Numbered from the stretch's first letter, positions 55,017-64,000 are shown. The stretch: DNA of 64,000 bases from Cereibacter azotoformans (GCA_017599285.1 JAGFXX010000001.1:992001-1056000); one strand, 5' to 3'. The notes: generated from the sequence alone by a model not told the origin. Numbers and translations are program-made.

Positions 55017-55778
55017 TCAGGCGGCCTTGCGCTTCAGCTGCTGCTTGCGGTCGAGGGCGCAGACCATCTGATCCTCGATCACCCGCGCGGACTCGCCGCG
55101 CGCGATCCCGCGCAGCCCCTCGATCACCAGCTCGCGGTAGGTCACCTCATCGGCCGAGTAGCCCTCGAGCTTGTTGAGGATCGGCGCGAAGATCACATTG
55201 GCCATCAGCGCGCCGTAAAGCGTCGTCAGCAGCGCGACGGCCATGGCGGGGCCGATGGACTTCGGGTCGGTCATGTTGCCCAGCATCAGCACGAGCCCGA
55301 TCAGCGTCCCCACCATCCCCATCGCGGGGCCGATGTCGATCCAGGCCTTGACCGCGCCCTGATAGGCCTCGTGCCGGACCTTCATCGCCTTGATCTCGTA
55401 CTTGAGCTGCTTGACGAGCTTGGCCTCGTCCGTGCCGTCCACCAGAAGCTGCAGGCCCTTCTCGAAGAAGGGATCGGGCACCGCCTTGCCCTCGAGCGCC
55501 ATGATCCCGTCCTTGCGCGCGGTGTTGGACAGTTCGACCATGATCGAGATCACCTCGTTCGTGTCGAAGCGCGTCGGCTTGAACACCTTCGACATCGCCT
55601 TGAAATGACCGAGAAAGACCGGAAACGGCTTCATGGCGAGGACGATGAAGGCCGTGCCCACCACCACGATGAAGAAGGACGGAATGTCCACGAAGGGCGT
55701 TACGCCGCCCGCATAGATCATCGAGCCCACGACCATGACGACGGCCCCGATCAGTCCGATGATTGCTGCGATGTCCAT
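55017..55778 (-). CDS. motA: PomA/MotA-like motor stator
   Basis: 253 residues, four membrane helices. Helix 1 MDIAAIIGLIGAVVMVVGSM, cytoplasmic loop with charged residues (VRHEAYQGAVKAW), and helices 3-4 with the Pro-containing DIGPAMGMVGTLIGLVLML and GPAMAVALLTTLYGALMANV. PomA-type by overall resemblance; ion specificity (Na or H) is not determinable here. No other flagellar genes are near. Confidence 0.92.
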   Translation of the reverse strand: MDIAAIIGLIGAVVMVVGSMIYAGGVTPFVDIPSFFIVVVGTAFIVLAMKPFPVFLGHFKAMSKVFKPTRFDTNEVISIMVELSNTARKDGIMALEGKAVPDPFFEKGLQLLVDGTDEAKLVKQLKYEIKAMKVRHEAYQGAVKAWIDIGPAMGMVGTLIGLVLMLGNMTDPKSIGPAMAVALLTTLYGALMANVIFAPILNKLEGYSADEVTYRELVIEGLRGIARGESARVIEDQMVCALDRKQQLKRKAA

Positions 55779-56011
55779 GCCGGCCCTCTGGTCCCACCAT
55801 CTGCGGCAGGAGCGGCAAGAAACATGCCAGCCAGAGACGCCCTTTGATGCTTCCGCGCGCGATCACGAGAGCGTGCGCGGATGCGCCTCCCGGCGGCGTC
55901 GGTTTCGCGCCTTGCGCATGCTGCATGGCAGCACGGCGATAACGGCCGTTGTTAGCGCCAACATTCGACGCCAATTAGAGCGCGAGGAGGAAAGGAACTC
56001 TCGAAGGACAC

Positions 56012-56173
56012 ATGACAATGAAAACCCTGATCCAACCGATTTTCGCCGCGCTGCGCGACCATGCCCGCTATCGGCGCACCCGCGCCGAACTGGCCCGCCT
56101 GCCGATCGACACCCGGCTCGACCTCGACATCTACGACGTGGACGCCTTTGCCCGGCGCGCCGTCTGGGGCTGA
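56012..56173 (+). CDS. small DUF1127-like protein
   Basis: 53 residues, MTMKTLIQPIFAALRD and then YRRTRAELARLPIDTRLDLD and IYDVDAFARRAVWG. It resembles the DUF1127 family (short Arg-rich proteins linked to stress and phosphate/carbon responses). An AAGGACAC ribosome site precedes ATG 56012; a second ATG two codons on is possible. It lies alone between motA and coaD. Confidence 0.7.
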   Translation: MTMKTLIQPIFAALRDHARYRRTRAELARLPIDTRLDLDIYDVDAFARRAVWG

Positions 56174-56258
56174 CGCAGGATACGGCCGTCCATCCGCCGC
56201 GATGCGGGCTGTGCATCCGCCAGCCCCTCCGGCGGCCGGGCCGCCGGGCCCGCCGATT

Positions 56259-56747
56259 TCAGCGATACTTGGCCATCAGCGCCGCGCCCACATCGGGCGT
56301 GACGAAACTCGACACATCCCCGCCGAGCCGGGCGATCTCCTTGACCAGCTTCGAGGCAATGGCCTGACGGCGGGCGTCGGCCATCAGGAACACGGTCTCG
56401 ATGCCCGCATCGAGCGCCCGGTTCATGCCGACCATCTGGAACTCGTATTCGAAATCGGCCACCGCGCGCAGTCCGCGCAGGATCACCGAGGCCCCCACGT
56501 CGCGGGCGCAGTCGATCAGCAGATTCTCGAACGGATGCACCACGATCTCGCCACCGTTGGCGGCGATGGCGCGGCACTCGCTCTCGACCATGCGCACGCG
56601 CTCTTCGAGCGAGAACAGCGGCCCCTTGTCCCGGTTGATGGCGACGCCGATCACCAGACGGTCCACCAGCGCCATGGCCCGCTGGATGATGTCGAGATGG
56701 CCGAGCGTCAGCGGATCGAAGGTGCCGGGATATAGACCGATGCGCAT
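56259..56747 (-). CDS. coaD: phosphopantetheine adenylyltransferase
   Basis: 162 residues. HxGH-type nucleotidyl transferase motif TFDPLTLGHLDII (about 9-21), NRDKGPLFSLEERV, VILRGLRAVADFEYEFQM and the C-terminal SSFVTPDVGAAL. Makes dephospho-CoA from phosphopantetheine and ATP. The start at ATG 56747 has GGGAGGC; earlier in-frame Met lies over the next intergenic region. Confidence 0.95.
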   Translation of the reverse strand: MRIGLYPGTFDPLTLGHLDIIQRAMALVDRLVIGVAINRDKGPLFSLEERVRMVESECRAIAANGGEIVVHPFENLLIDCARDVGASVILRGLRAVADFEYEFQMVGMNRALDAGIETVFLMADARRQAIASKLVKEIARLGGDVSSFVTPDVGAALMAKYR

Positions 56748-56816
56748 GATGCCTCCCACTTGGTCGGAAGGCACGCAAACGCATCGCGAAGCGGGATGCA
56801 AGCCCGAAACGCCGCG

Positions 56817-57251
56817 TCAGAATCCCTTGATCATCCCTTCCAGCGCATCCTTCTCCATCGACAGCTCCGACAGGCGCGCCTTCACGACGTCTCCGATCGA
56901 GATCAGCCCGACCATCTCGCCCTCGGCCATCACCGGCAGGTGGCGGAAGCGGCCCTCGGTCATGATCTGCATGATCCCGTCCGCCTCGTCCGAACAGGCG
57001 CAGGTCACGATCTTCGAGGTCATGATCGATTCGACCGTGTCCGAGAGGCAGCCGGGCCCGCGCCGCCCCAGCTCGCGCACGATGTCGCGCTCGGAGAGCA
57101 TCCCGTCCGGCCGCTTGCCGTCGCGCGACACCACGACCGCGCCGATCCGGCGCGAAGACAGCACCTCGGCCGCCTGCGCGACGCTCGACCCCGGCGGCAC
57201 CGTCACCACACCATCATCGGACTTGGTCTTCAGTATCTGCTGAACGAGCAT
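56817..57251 (-). CDS. tandem CBS-domain protein
   Basis: 144 residues, two CBS domains. First: VVTVPPGSSVAQAAEVLSSR, then DGMLSERDIVRELGRRG. Second: IVTCACSDEADGIMQIMTEG, then MVGLISIGDVVKARLSE. Such proteins bind adenosyl ligands and often regulate enzymes or transporters. Stand-alone and of unknown partner. Confidence 0.9.
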   Translation of the reverse strand: MLVQQILKTKSDDGVVTVPPGSSVAQAAEVLSSRRIGAVVVSRDGKRPDGMLSERDIVRELGRRGPGCLSDTVESIMTSKIVTCACSDEADGIMQIMTEGRFRHLPVMAEGEMVGLISIGDVVKARLSELSMEKDALEGMIKGF

Positions 57252-57301
57252 CTTGCGGGCCTCCTCCCGAATTCTCCATCCGAGAATCAGTCTAACGCAA
57301 T

Positions 57302-58195
57302 TTACGGGCGAGTCATGTCCTCCAGTCGTAGGACTTCCCGCTTCAGCCCCTGCGCCAGCGCGTCGGCGAACCTGTTCAGCCGCTCGAGCCGGGCATCGTC
57401 CTGATGCCGGATGAGCCAGAAGCTGCGGCGGAGGCTGAGCGCCTCCGGCAGGATCTTCACCAGTTCGGGGGCCGAAGGCATGGCGAAATCATGCACGATC
57501 CCCACCCCGGCCCCGGCCCGGAGCCAGTTGAGCTGCACCGACACCGAGTTCGAGGCGAAGGGCACCGCCCCCGAGCCGAGCCCCGTCAGGTAATCCAGCT
57601 CCTTGTCGAAGATCATGTCGGGGATGTAGCCCACCATCCGGTGCGCCACGAGATCCTCGAGCGTGGCGATCGGCGGGTGGCGCGCCAGATAGTCCCGGCT
57701 GGCCGCCAGATGCAGATGGTAGTCGGCCAGCTTCTGCACCCGCAGCCGCCCGGCCTCGGGCCGGCTCACCCCGATCGCCATGTCGGCTTCGCGCTTCGAG
57801 AGGTTGAAGACCCGCGGAAGGGCCACGATCTGCACCTCGAGCCCGGGGTTCCCGTCGCAGATCGCAGCCAGCACCTGCGGCAGCAGGTAGTTCGCGCAGC
57901 CATCCGGCGCCCCGATGCGGATCTGCCCCGAGAGCCCTGCGGCGCCCTGAAGATCCTCGGCCGCCTCGGTCACCGCCTGCTCGGCCCGCTCGGCATGGGC
58001 CAGCAGGCGCTGCCCCGCCTCGGTCAGCGCGTAGCCCTGCGGGCTCTTGGCGAAGAGCGGCGCCCCCAGCGCCTCCTCGAGCCGCGCCACGCGGCGGCCC
58101 ACCGTCGCCGGATCCAGCCTCAGGCCGCGACCCGCCCCCGACAGGCTCTCGACGCGCGCCACGGCAAGGAAGATGCGCAGGTCGTCCCAGTCCAA
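57302..58195 (-). CDS. LysR-family regulator divergent from mmsA
   Basis: 297 residues. N-terminal HTH MDWDDLRIFLAVARVESLSG with LDPATVGRRVARLEEALGAP, then a periplasmic-binding-like effector domain. The start is a TTG at 58195, four nt from GGAGGC; no ATG is in frame nearby. It is divergent from mmsA over about 100 bp, so it probably controls it. Confidence 0.88.
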   Translation of the reverse strand: MDWDDLRIFLAVARVESLSGAGRGLRLDPATVGRRVARLEEALGAPLFAKSPQGYALTEAGQRLLAHAERAEQAVTEAAEDLQGAAGLSGQIRIGAPDGCANYLLPQVLAAICDGNPGLEVQIVALPRVFNLSKREADMAIGVSRPEAGRLRVQKLADYHLHLAASRDYLARHPPIATLEDLVAHRMVGYIPDMIFDKELDYLTGLGSGAVPFASNSVSVQLNWLRAGAGVGIVHDFAMPSAPELVKILPEALSLRRSFWLIRHQDDARLERLNRFADALAQGLKREVLRLEDMTRP

Positions 58196-58297
58196 AGCGG
58201 CCTCCGTTCGGGCATTTCTGCAAGACGCTTTTGAAGTCTTGCCGCTTTCTCACCGGGAATTGCAAGCTATCCTGCCGCCCAACCAAGGGAGGATTCC

Positions 58298-59797
58298 ATG
58301 GTAGAACTGAGCCACTGGATCGACGGCAAGCACGTCAAGGGCAGCTCGGGCCGCTTTGCCGATGTCTTCAACCCCGCCACCGGCGAGGTGCAGGCCCGGG
58401 TGCCGCTCGCCTCGAAGGCCGAGCTGGACGCCGCCGTGGCCTCGGCCGCCGAGGCGCAGGTGAAATGGGGCGCCACCAATCCGCAGCGCCGCGCCCGCGT
58501 GATGATGGAGGTGGTGCGCCTTCTGAACCGCGACATGGACAAGCTGGCCGAGGCGCTGAGCCGCGAGCACGGCAAGACCCTGCCCGACGCCAAGGGCGAC
58601 GTGCAGCGCGGGCTTGAGGTGATCGAGTTCTGCATCGGCGCGCCGCACCTTCTGAAGGGCGAGTTCACCGACAGCGCGGGCCCCGGCATCGACATGTATT
58701 CGATGCGCCAGCCGCTGGGCGTGGCCGCGGGCATCACGCCGTTCAACTTCCCGGCCATGATCCCGCTCTGGAAGATGGGCCCGGCGCTGGCCGCGGGCAA
58801 CGCCTTCATCCTGAAGCCCTCCGAGCGCGACCCCTCGGTTCCCCTGATGCTGGCCGAGATCTTCCAGGAGGCCGGCCTGCCCGACGGCGTCCTGCAGGTG
58901 GTGAACGGCGACAAGGAGGCGGTGGACGCCATCCTCGACAATCCCACGATCGCCGCCGTGGGCTTCGTCGGCTCGACCCCGATTGCGGAATACATCTATT
59001 CCCGCGGCTGCGCGAACGGCAAGCGCGTGCAGTGCTTCGGCGGCGCCAAGAACCACATGATCATCATGCCGGACGCCGACCTGGATCAGGCGGCCGATGC
59101 GCTGGTGGGCGCGGGCTATGGCGCGGCCGGCGAACGCTGCATGGCGATCTCGGTCGCGGTGCCGGTGGGCGACGACACCGCCGACGCGCTGATCGAGCGG
59201 CTGATCCCGCGGATCGAGAAGCTGAAGGTCGGCCCCTATACGGGCGGCAACGACGTGGACTACGGCCCGGTGGTCACCGCGGCGGCGAAGGAGAACATTC
59301 TGCGCCTCGTGAACTCGGGCATCGAGCAGGGCGCGAAGCTGGTGGTGGACGGGCGCAACTTCGCGCTCCAGGGCTACGAGAGCGGCTTCTTCGTCGGCCC
59401 GCATCTCTTCGACCACGTCACGCCCGAGATGGACATCTACCGCAAGGAGATCTTCGGCCCGGTGCTTTCGACCGTCCGCGCGGCCTCCTACGAAGAGGCG
59501 TTGAGCCTTGCGATGCACCACGAGTACGGCAACGGCACGGCGATCTTCACGCGCGACGGCGACGCGGCGCGCGACTTCGCCAACCGGGTGAATGTGGGGA
59601 TGATCGGGATCAACGTGCCGATCCCGGTGCCGCTGGCCTATCACACCTTTGGCGGCTGGAAGAAATCGGCCTTCGGCGACCTGAACCAGCACGGGCCGGA
59701 CGCCTTCCGCTTCTACACCCGCACCAAGACCATCACCTCGCGCTGGCCGAGCGGGATCAAGGAAGGCTCGGCCTTCAACTTCAAGGCGATGGACTGA
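58298..59797 (+). CDS. mmsA: CoA-acylating methylmalonate-semialdehyde dehydrogenase
   Basis: 499-residue ALDH-superfamily enzyme converting methylmalonate or malonate semialdehyde to propionyl- or acetyl-CoA in valine, thymine and beta-alanine catabolism. LSHWIDGKHVKGSSGRFADV start, GITPFNFPAMIPLWKMGPAL, FVGSTPIAEYIY, catalytic Cys in GYGAAGERCMAISVAVPVG, and the C-terminal GWKKSAFGDLNQHGPDAFRF. It would complete breakdown of the beta-amino acids released by the pyrimidine locus at 6-14 kb. Confidence 0.95.
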   Translation: MVELSHWIDGKHVKGSSGRFADVFNPATGEVQARVPLASKAELDAAVASAAEAQVKWGATNPQRRARVMMEVVRLLNRDMDKLAEALSREHGKTLPDAKGDVQRGLEVIEFCIGAPHLLKGEFTDSAGPGIDMYSMRQPLGVAAGITPFNFPAMIPLWKMGPALAAGNAFILKPSERDPSVPLMLAEIFQEAGLPDGVLQVVNGDKEAVDAILDNPTIAAVGFVGSTPIAEYIYSRGCANGKRVQCFGGAKNHMIIMPDADLDQAADALVGAGYGAAGERCMAISVAVPVGDDTADALIERLIPRIEKLKVGPYTGGNDVDYGPVVTAAAKENILRLVNSGIEQGAKLVVDGRNFALQGYESGFFVGPHLFDHVTPEMDIYRKEIFGPVLSTVRAASYEEALSLAMHHEYGNGTAIFTRDGDAARDFANRVNVGMIGINVPIPVPLAYHTFGGWKKSAFGDLNQHGPDAFRFYTRTKTITSRWPSGIKEGSAFNFKAMD

Positions 59798-59916
59798 AAC
59801 GGCGACGGGGGACGGGGTCGGCTGACGCATCCGACACGGCTCTGATGATGTGACCGCTCCGCGACGGCATTGATGTGTCAGGGTGGGTCTGCGAGGATCC
59901 ACAGAGGGGAGCGGTC

Positions 59917-60066
59917 ATGTCGGAGACCGTCACGGTCGGGTTCGACCTGCCGAAGACTGTGTTTCACGCGCATGGCTCGACCGCCTCGGGGCGGACGGCT
60001 CTGCGCAAGACGCTGAGACGGGATCAGGCGCTGGCGTTCTTCGGGCAGCAGCTCACACGGCAAGTG
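59917..60066 (+). pseudogene. IS110-family transposase N-terminal remnant
   Basis: SETVTVGFDLPKTVFHAHGS and LRKTLRRDQALAFFGQQL match the start of IS110-type transposases (first catalytic Asp region). It breaks off at an IS481-type fragment. Confidence 0.7.
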
Positions 60067-60070
60067 CGCC

Positions 60071-60266
60071 ATGGTCGAGCACTTCCACTACGACAGCCCC
60101 GATCAACTGCAAACCACGTCGCGGATGTCATGGCAGAGCACGACTTCGCCCGGCGGCTCAAGACCCTCAGGGACCTCACAGCCTACGAATAGACCTGCTA
60201 GGTCCGGACCTCGGAGCCAGATGGATTGGTCCTCGACCCGATCCACCAGATGCCGGGCCTGAACAG
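60071..60266 (+). pseudogene. IS481-family transposase C-terminal remnant
   Basis: MVEHFHYDSPDQLQT, then in another frame DFARRLKTLRDLTAYE, a stop, and DPIHQMPGLNSY, the typical IS481 C-terminus with two stops and a shift. It directly abuts the end of the DUF808 gene. Confidence 0.7.
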
Positions 60267-61238
60267 CTACCGGTGCGGCCTGGCTCGGGGCCGGAGGCGG
60301 GCGACGAGCCTCCAGGCGGGCGCGATGATCCGGGTTGCCACCGGAATCAGCGCGAGGCCGAGGGCCAGCCCGAAAAGCCCGTCGAAGAAGGCCGTAACGA
60401 TCCATTCCACCAGGCCCGGCGCCTGTGGAACCCGTGCGGCCACGGCCACCGCAATGTCGTGGATGTGGTGGTGCAGCCAGCCCCAACCCAGCTCGTAGAG
60501 CCCGTGGATCACGATGGCCCCGCCGACCCAGATCATCGCGGCCGTGCCGACCGCGGCCAGGAGCTTCAGGAAGCGCGGCATGCCGTGCACGATCCCGCGC
60601 CCGAGGGCGCGCGTCACGGCAAGCCGGCCGCGCAGGCTCATCAGCACGCCCAGGTCATCGGCCTTCACGATGGCCGCAACCCCGCCATAGACCAGCACCG
60701 TGATGCCGGAGCCCGCCGCAGCCAGCGAGGCCGCCTTCATGACAATCCCGCCCGGCGGCAGGGCCGCCAGCACGATGGTCATGATCTCGGCCGAGAGGAT
60801 GAAGTCGGTCTTGATCGCCCCCGCAACCTTCTGCTCCTCGAGATGGGTGGGATCGCCCGAGGCCGCCTCGTCCGCCTCGTGGTGGCCGCCGAACAGATGG
60901 GCCACCTTCTCGGCCCCTTCAAAACAGAGGTAGGCGCCGCCGAGCATCAGCAGCGGCGGGATCGCCCAGGGCGCGAAGGCCGACAGCAGGAGCGCCGCGG
61001 GCAACAGGATCACCAGCTTGTTGAAGAACGAGCCCTTGGCGATGCGCCACACGATCGGGATCTCGCGGGAGGCGTCGAAGCCCTGCACATATTTCGGCGT
61101 CACGGCCGCATCGTCGATGACGGCGCCCGCGGCCTTGGCACCCGCCTTGGCGGCCTGCCCGATCACATCGTCCACCGATGCCGCGGCGACCTTGGCGATC
61201 GAGGCCACATCGTCCAGCAAGGCCAGCAAGCCGCTCAT
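60267..61238 (-). CDS. DUF808-family membrane protein
   Basis: 323 residues. SGLLALLDDVASIAKVAAAS start, VTPKYVQGFDASREIPIVWR, then several helices (LVILLPAALLLSAFAPWAIP, LGGAYLCFEGAEKVAHLFGG). ATG 61238 has AGAGGG seven nt upstream. The stop lies at the edge of an IS481 remnant, so the last few residues may have been altered by insertion. Function of the family is unknown. Confidence 0.88.
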   Translation of the reverse strand: MSGLLALLDDVASIAKVAAASVDDVIGQAAKAGAKAAGAVIDDAAVTPKYVQGFDASREIPIVWRIAKGSFFNKLVILLPAALLLSAFAPWAIPPLLMLGGAYLCFEGAEKVAHLFGGHHEADEAASGDPTHLEEQKVAGAIKTDFILSAEIMTIVLAALPPGGIVMKAASLAAAGSGITVLVYGGVAAIVKADDLGVLMSLRGRLAVTRALGRGIVHGMPRFLKLLAAVGTAAMIWVGGAIVIHGLYELGWGWLHHHIHDIAVAVAARVPQAPGLVEWIVTAFFDGLFGLALGLALIPVATRIIAPAWRLVARLRPRARPHR

Positions 61239-61591
61239 GGTCATCCCTCTGGCTGTTCACGCCGCACAGTTGTGGCAGAAGCCGCGAGCCGCCGGAAGGG
61301 CCGTGGCTGCGGCCGGCTTGCGCCGGTCGCCCTGCCCGCTCGACGGGCCCGACCGCATCCCCCGTTCCCGACGATCCCGCTTGCGCTCTCCCCCGACCTC
61401 TGGCTCAACGGGGCCGCCGCGATCCTGGTTCTGCCGCGCAAACTCTTCCGTCTGGTAAATCTTCCCGTCCTCTGGCGCTGGTTTCCTCGTTTCTTAGGTT
61501 GAATTGCGTTCGGATCTGGGGTCGTTAGCCTGAAGACCATCCGCGTGCGCGCGACTCGTCGCTTGCGCCCGCCAAATGCTGGGAGAGCTCT
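61239..61591. other. 353-bp gap upstream of gap
   Basis: No gene supported. The right half probably carries the gap promoter; a GGGAG ribosome site lies about 8 bases before the ATG. I cannot assign a -35/-10 pair with confidence. Confidence 0.45.
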
Positions 61592-62593
61592 ATGACCGTG
61601 AAAGTGGCAATCAACGGCTTCGGCCGCATCGGGCGCAACGTGCTTCGCGCCATCATCGAATCGGGCCGGACCGACATCGAGGTGGTGGCGATCAACGATC
61701 TCGGCCCGGTCGAGACGAACGCGCACCTGCTGCGCTTTGACAGCGTGCATGGCCGCTTCCCTGCCACCGTCACCACGACCGCGGACTCGATCGACGTGGG
61801 CCGCGGCCCGATGCAGGTCACCGCGATCCGCAACCCGGCGGAACTGCCCTGGGGCCATGTCGACATCGTCATGGAATGCACCGGCATCTTCACCGACAAG
61901 GAGAAGGCCAAGATCCACCTCGAGAACGGCGCCAAGCGCGTGCTGGTCTCGGCCCCCTCGACGGGCGCCGACAAGACCATCGTCTATGGCGTGAACCACG
62001 AGACGCTGACCGGGGAGGATCTCGTCGTCTCGAACGCCTCCTGCACGACGAACTGCCTGTCGCCGGTGGCCAAGGTGCTGAACGACACGATCGGCATCAC
62101 CAAGGGCTTCATGACCACGATCCACTCCTACACCGGCGACCAGCCGACGCTCGACACGATGCACAAGGATCTCTATCGCGCCCGCGCCGCGGCGCTCAGC
62201 ATGATCCCGACCTCGACGGGCGCGGCCAAGGCCGTGGGGCTCGTGCTGCCGGAACTGAAGGGCAAGCTCGACGGCGTGGCGATCCGCGTGCCGACCCCGA
62301 ACGTCTCGGTGGTGGACCTCGTGTTCGAAGCGAGCCGCGCGACCAGCGTCGAGGAAGTGAACGCCGCGATCCGCGAGGCCGCCGACGGCACGCTGAAGGG
62401 CATCCTCGGCTATACCGACCAGCCGAACGTCTCGATGGACTTCAACCACGATCCGCATTCGTCGATCTTCCACCTCGACCAGACCAAGGTCATGGAAGGC
62501 AACATGGTGCGCATCCTGACCTGGTATGACAACGAATGGGGCTTCTCGAACCGCATGGCCGACACGGCCGTGGCGATGGGCAAGCTGATCTGA
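61592..62593 (+). CDS. gap: glyceraldehyde-3-phosphate dehydrogenase, type I
   Basis: 333 residues. NAD motif [17 protein letters not shown], catalytic Cys in [15 protein letters not shown] (about 153), [11 protein letters not shown], and [17 protein letters not shown]. Housekeeping glycolytic/Calvin-type GAPDH; the second GAPDH at 40.1 kb belongs to the ars island. A terminator hairpin follows. Confidence 0.96.
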   Translation: MTVKVAINGFGRIGRNVLRAIIESGRTDIEVVAINDLGPVETNAHLLRFDSVHGRFPATVTTTADSIDVGRGPMQVTAIRNPAELPWGHVDIVMECTGIFTDKEKAKIHLENGAKRVLVSAPSTGADKTIVYGVNHETLTGEDLVVSNASCTTNCLSPVAKVLNDTIGITKGFMTTIHSYTGDQPTLDTMHKDLYRARAAALSMIPTSTGAAKAVGLVLPELKGKLDGVAIRVPTPNVSVVDLVFEASRATSVEEVNAAIREAADGTLKGILGYTDQPNVSMDFNHDPHSSIFHLDQTKVMEGNMVRILTWYDNEWGFSNRMADTAVAMGKLI

Positions 62594-62614
62594 ACCGGGC
62601 GGGATCGCCTGTCG

Positions 62615-62640
62615 GGGCCGACCTTCGGGTCGGCCCTTTC
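62615..62640. terminator. terminator between gap and cbiZ
   Basis: 9-bp arms GGGCCGACC / GGTCGGCCC with a TTCG loop then TTTCC, 21 bases after the gap stop; convergent cbiZ lies on the other side. Confidence 0.8.
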
Positions 62641-62659
62641 CTTTGCGCAAGCGGCGGTC

Positions 62660-63304
62660 TCAGCCGCCGTCGCGCTCGGCGAGCCACTGGCGCGCGCCGC
62701 CGAGAACCGCCTCGCGCACCGCCGCCCCCACGGCTTCGCCCACCGCGGTGTGAAGCCCGGCATACCGCCCCTCGCCCGGCTGGCAGGCCATGACCAGACA
62801 GTCGGTCCCGGTGCCGGTGGCAAGCCCGGTCGGCAGGACCAGACCCGCCTCCAGCAACGCGGCCGTCCGGGCCTCGACCGCGATCGACAGCGCCTCGAGC
62901 TGTGCCGCCTCGGTCAGTCCGGTCTCGGCCACGACCAGCAGGTTGATGGTTCCCGCCACCCGCTCGGACACAAGCCGCCGGCCCACCGCCTCGGCATTGC
63001 CAAGCCCGACGGTGGCCAGACAGGCGGCCCGCACCCCCTCGACCGCGGCCGACGCAGAATGGTGCCGGCGGACATCGCGCGAGGTCAGCATCCCGACCGC
63101 AAGGCCAAGCCCCCGCGCGGACATCTGCTCTCCGAGCCACAGCTCGGCATCGAGACCCGGCCCCAGATCCCGGTCGCGCACCTCCCGCCAGACCACCCGA
63201 TCGGCCGTAACCCAGCCCGGACGGTGGGGCGCCCAACTCAGCAGGCGCATCGGGACCGGCAGCCGGGCGATCAACCAGGGCCGATCGAGCGCGACCTCGA
63301 TCAC
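62660..63304 (-). CDS. cbiZ: adenosylcobinamide amidohydrolase CbiZ
   Basis: 214 residues. CbiZ family blocks: VGMLTSRDVRRHHSASAAVE, ATVGLGNAEAVG, GTINLLVVAETGLTEAAQLE and TGTGTDCLVMACQPGEG. The enzyme cleaves imported (pseudo)cobamides for remodelling. The start is GTG 63304, overlapping the stop of the upstream ATPase (GTGA), tying it to B12 uptake. Confidence 0.93.
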   Translation of the reverse strand: MIEVALDRPWLIARLPVPMRLLSWAPHRPGWVTADRVVWREVRDRDLGPGLDAELWLGEQMSARGLGLAVGMLTSRDVRRHHSASAAVEGVRAACLATVGLGNAEAVGRRLVSERVAGTINLLVVAETGLTEAAQLEALSIAVEARTAALLEAGLVLPTGLATGTGTDCLVMACQPGEGRYAGLHTAVGEAVGAAVREAVLGGARQWLAERDGG

Positions 63305-64000
63305 CGCGTGACGCCCAGCGGCTGGAACACCGGCCCGTCCGGCGTGTCGGCGAAGAAGGCGCGGACCCCGAACACGTCCGAGAGATTGGCCGCCGTCAGC
63401 ACGAGCCCCGGAGAGCCGTCCGCCACGATGCGCCCCCGCGCCATCAGAAGAAGCCGCGTGCAGTGCCGCGCCGCAAGCCCCAGATCATGGATCGAGGCCA
63501 CCACCGCCCGCCCCTCGGCGGCCAGGTCGCCGAAGACCTGCATGGCGCGGATCTGGCTCTCGGGATCGAGGCCCGCCACCGGCTCGTCCGCCAGGAGCAG
63601 CGGCGCCTCCTGCGCCAGCGCACGGGCGATCAGCACCCGCGCCTGCTCCCCTCCCGAAAGGGCCGTGGCGATGCGCTCACGGTAGCCCGAAAGTCCCATC
63701 CGTCCCAGCGCACGCGTCACCGCCTCGCGGTCGGCCGGCGTCAGCTTGCGCCCCATGTGGGGCACGCGGCCCAGCGTCACCAGCGTCTCGACATCGACGG
63801 GCCAGGCGATCTCGCGCGCCTGCGGCAGGAAGGCGGCCGCCCGCGCGCGCGCCCGTGGCGGAAGGGCCGCGAGGCTGCTGTCGCCCGAAGCCGGCAGAAG
63901 GCCCATCGCCGCGCGCAGAAGCGTGGTCTTGCCGGCCCCGTTCGGGCCGATGAGCCCGACGAACTCACCCGGCGCGACCAGCAGCGTCACATGATCCACC
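63301..64000 (-). CDS. btuD: cobalamin/heme-type ABC ATPase (BtuD-like), N-terminus beyond window
   Basis: At least 232 residues, open to the right edge. Walker A GLIGPNGAGKTTLL, signature LSGGEQARVLIARALAQE, Walker B LLLADEPVAGLDP, and a switch His in IHDLGLAARH. Resembles FecE/BtuD/HmuV ATPases; cbiZ overlap makes cobamide import the best guess. The first codons of the domain are cut off. Confidence 0.88.
   Translation of the reverse strand, partial: VDHVTLLVAPGEFVGLIGPNGAGKTTLLRAAMGLLPASGDSSLAALPPRARARAAAFLPQAREIAWPVDVETLVTLGRVPHMGRKLTPADREAVTRALGRMGLSGYRERIATALSGGEQARVLIARALAQEAPLLLADEPVAGLDPESQIRAMQVFGDLAAEGRAVVASIHDLGLAARHCTRLLLMARGRIVADGSPGLVLTAANLSDVFGVRAFFADTPDGPVFQPLGVTR

Noticed and set aside
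1..64000. CRISPR arrays, rRNA genes, prophage structural genes
   Set aside because: No regularly spaced direct repeats, rRNA motifs or phage structural proteins were noticed on reading either strand.

Overview
The window looks like a chromosomal segment of a GC-rich alphaproteobacterium of the Rhodobacterales, most like Cereibacter (Rhodobacter) sphaeroides. The reasons are the strong G/C third-position bias, an NDUFA12-type Complex I subunit gene, clpP-clpX, accB-accC, a cbiZ cobinamide amidohydrolase gene next to a B12-type ABC ATPase, and transposase types common in that group. The species call is inference from protein resemblance; no search was run.

Layout. 1-2.8 kb: a 2-hydroxyacid dehydrogenase and a xylonate-type IlvD/Edd dehydratase. 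2.9-14.1 kb: a reductive pyrimidine catabolism locus. It holds an NMT1/ThiY-type ABC importer, dihydropyrimidinase, an M20-type ureidopropionase/carbamoylase, two RutR-like TetR regulators, preA, a DedA protein and preT. RutR-type palindromes sit at three promoters. 14.4-27.5 kb: housekeeping genes (accBC, aat, mlaD, NDUFA12, clpX, clpP, a CDP-alcohol phosphotransferase), an ynjBCD-like ABC operon, a CAP-domain protein, an EnvZ-like kinase and an MBL hydrolase.

27.6-38.4 kb is an insertion-sequence graveyard. It contains nested and mostly broken IS5, IS256, IS110, IS5/IS1182-like and IS3 elements, one apparently intact IS3 copy, an intact tRNA-Arg(TCT) and a second tRNA-Arg cut off after its anticodon loop. 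Four of the decayed transposase genes or gene halves carry copies of the same ~44-nt hairpin sequence. I regard this as the most novel item in the window.

38.8-47.5 kb is an arsenic resistance island with three ArsR-type regulators of different cysteine layout. One arm handles arsenate (an ArsR-ArsC fusion, GAPDH and ArsJ). One carries an ArsP-like permease and a thioredoxin-like protein. A divergent arm carries arsN2, acr3, arsH and an MFS gene. 47.9-64 kb: YceI and a cytochrome b561-YceI fusion, a heme-utilisation protein, a serralysin-type RTX metalloprotease with a small exported partner, PomA/MotB-type motor proteins, coaD, a CBS protein, a LysR regulator divergent from mmsA, a DUF808 membrane protein beside IS debris, gap, cbiZ and an incomplete btuD-like ATPase.

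How the parts work together. The pyrimidine locus encodes a full uptake and reductive route (PreTA, then ring opening, then decarbamoylation) under likely uracil-type control. The arsenic island combines arsenate reduction, arseno-phosphoglycerate efflux, arsenite efflux and organoarsenical oxidation/acetylation. Its position next to the IS cluster and the broken tRNA suggests that this stretch was assembled by transfer and repeated transposition.
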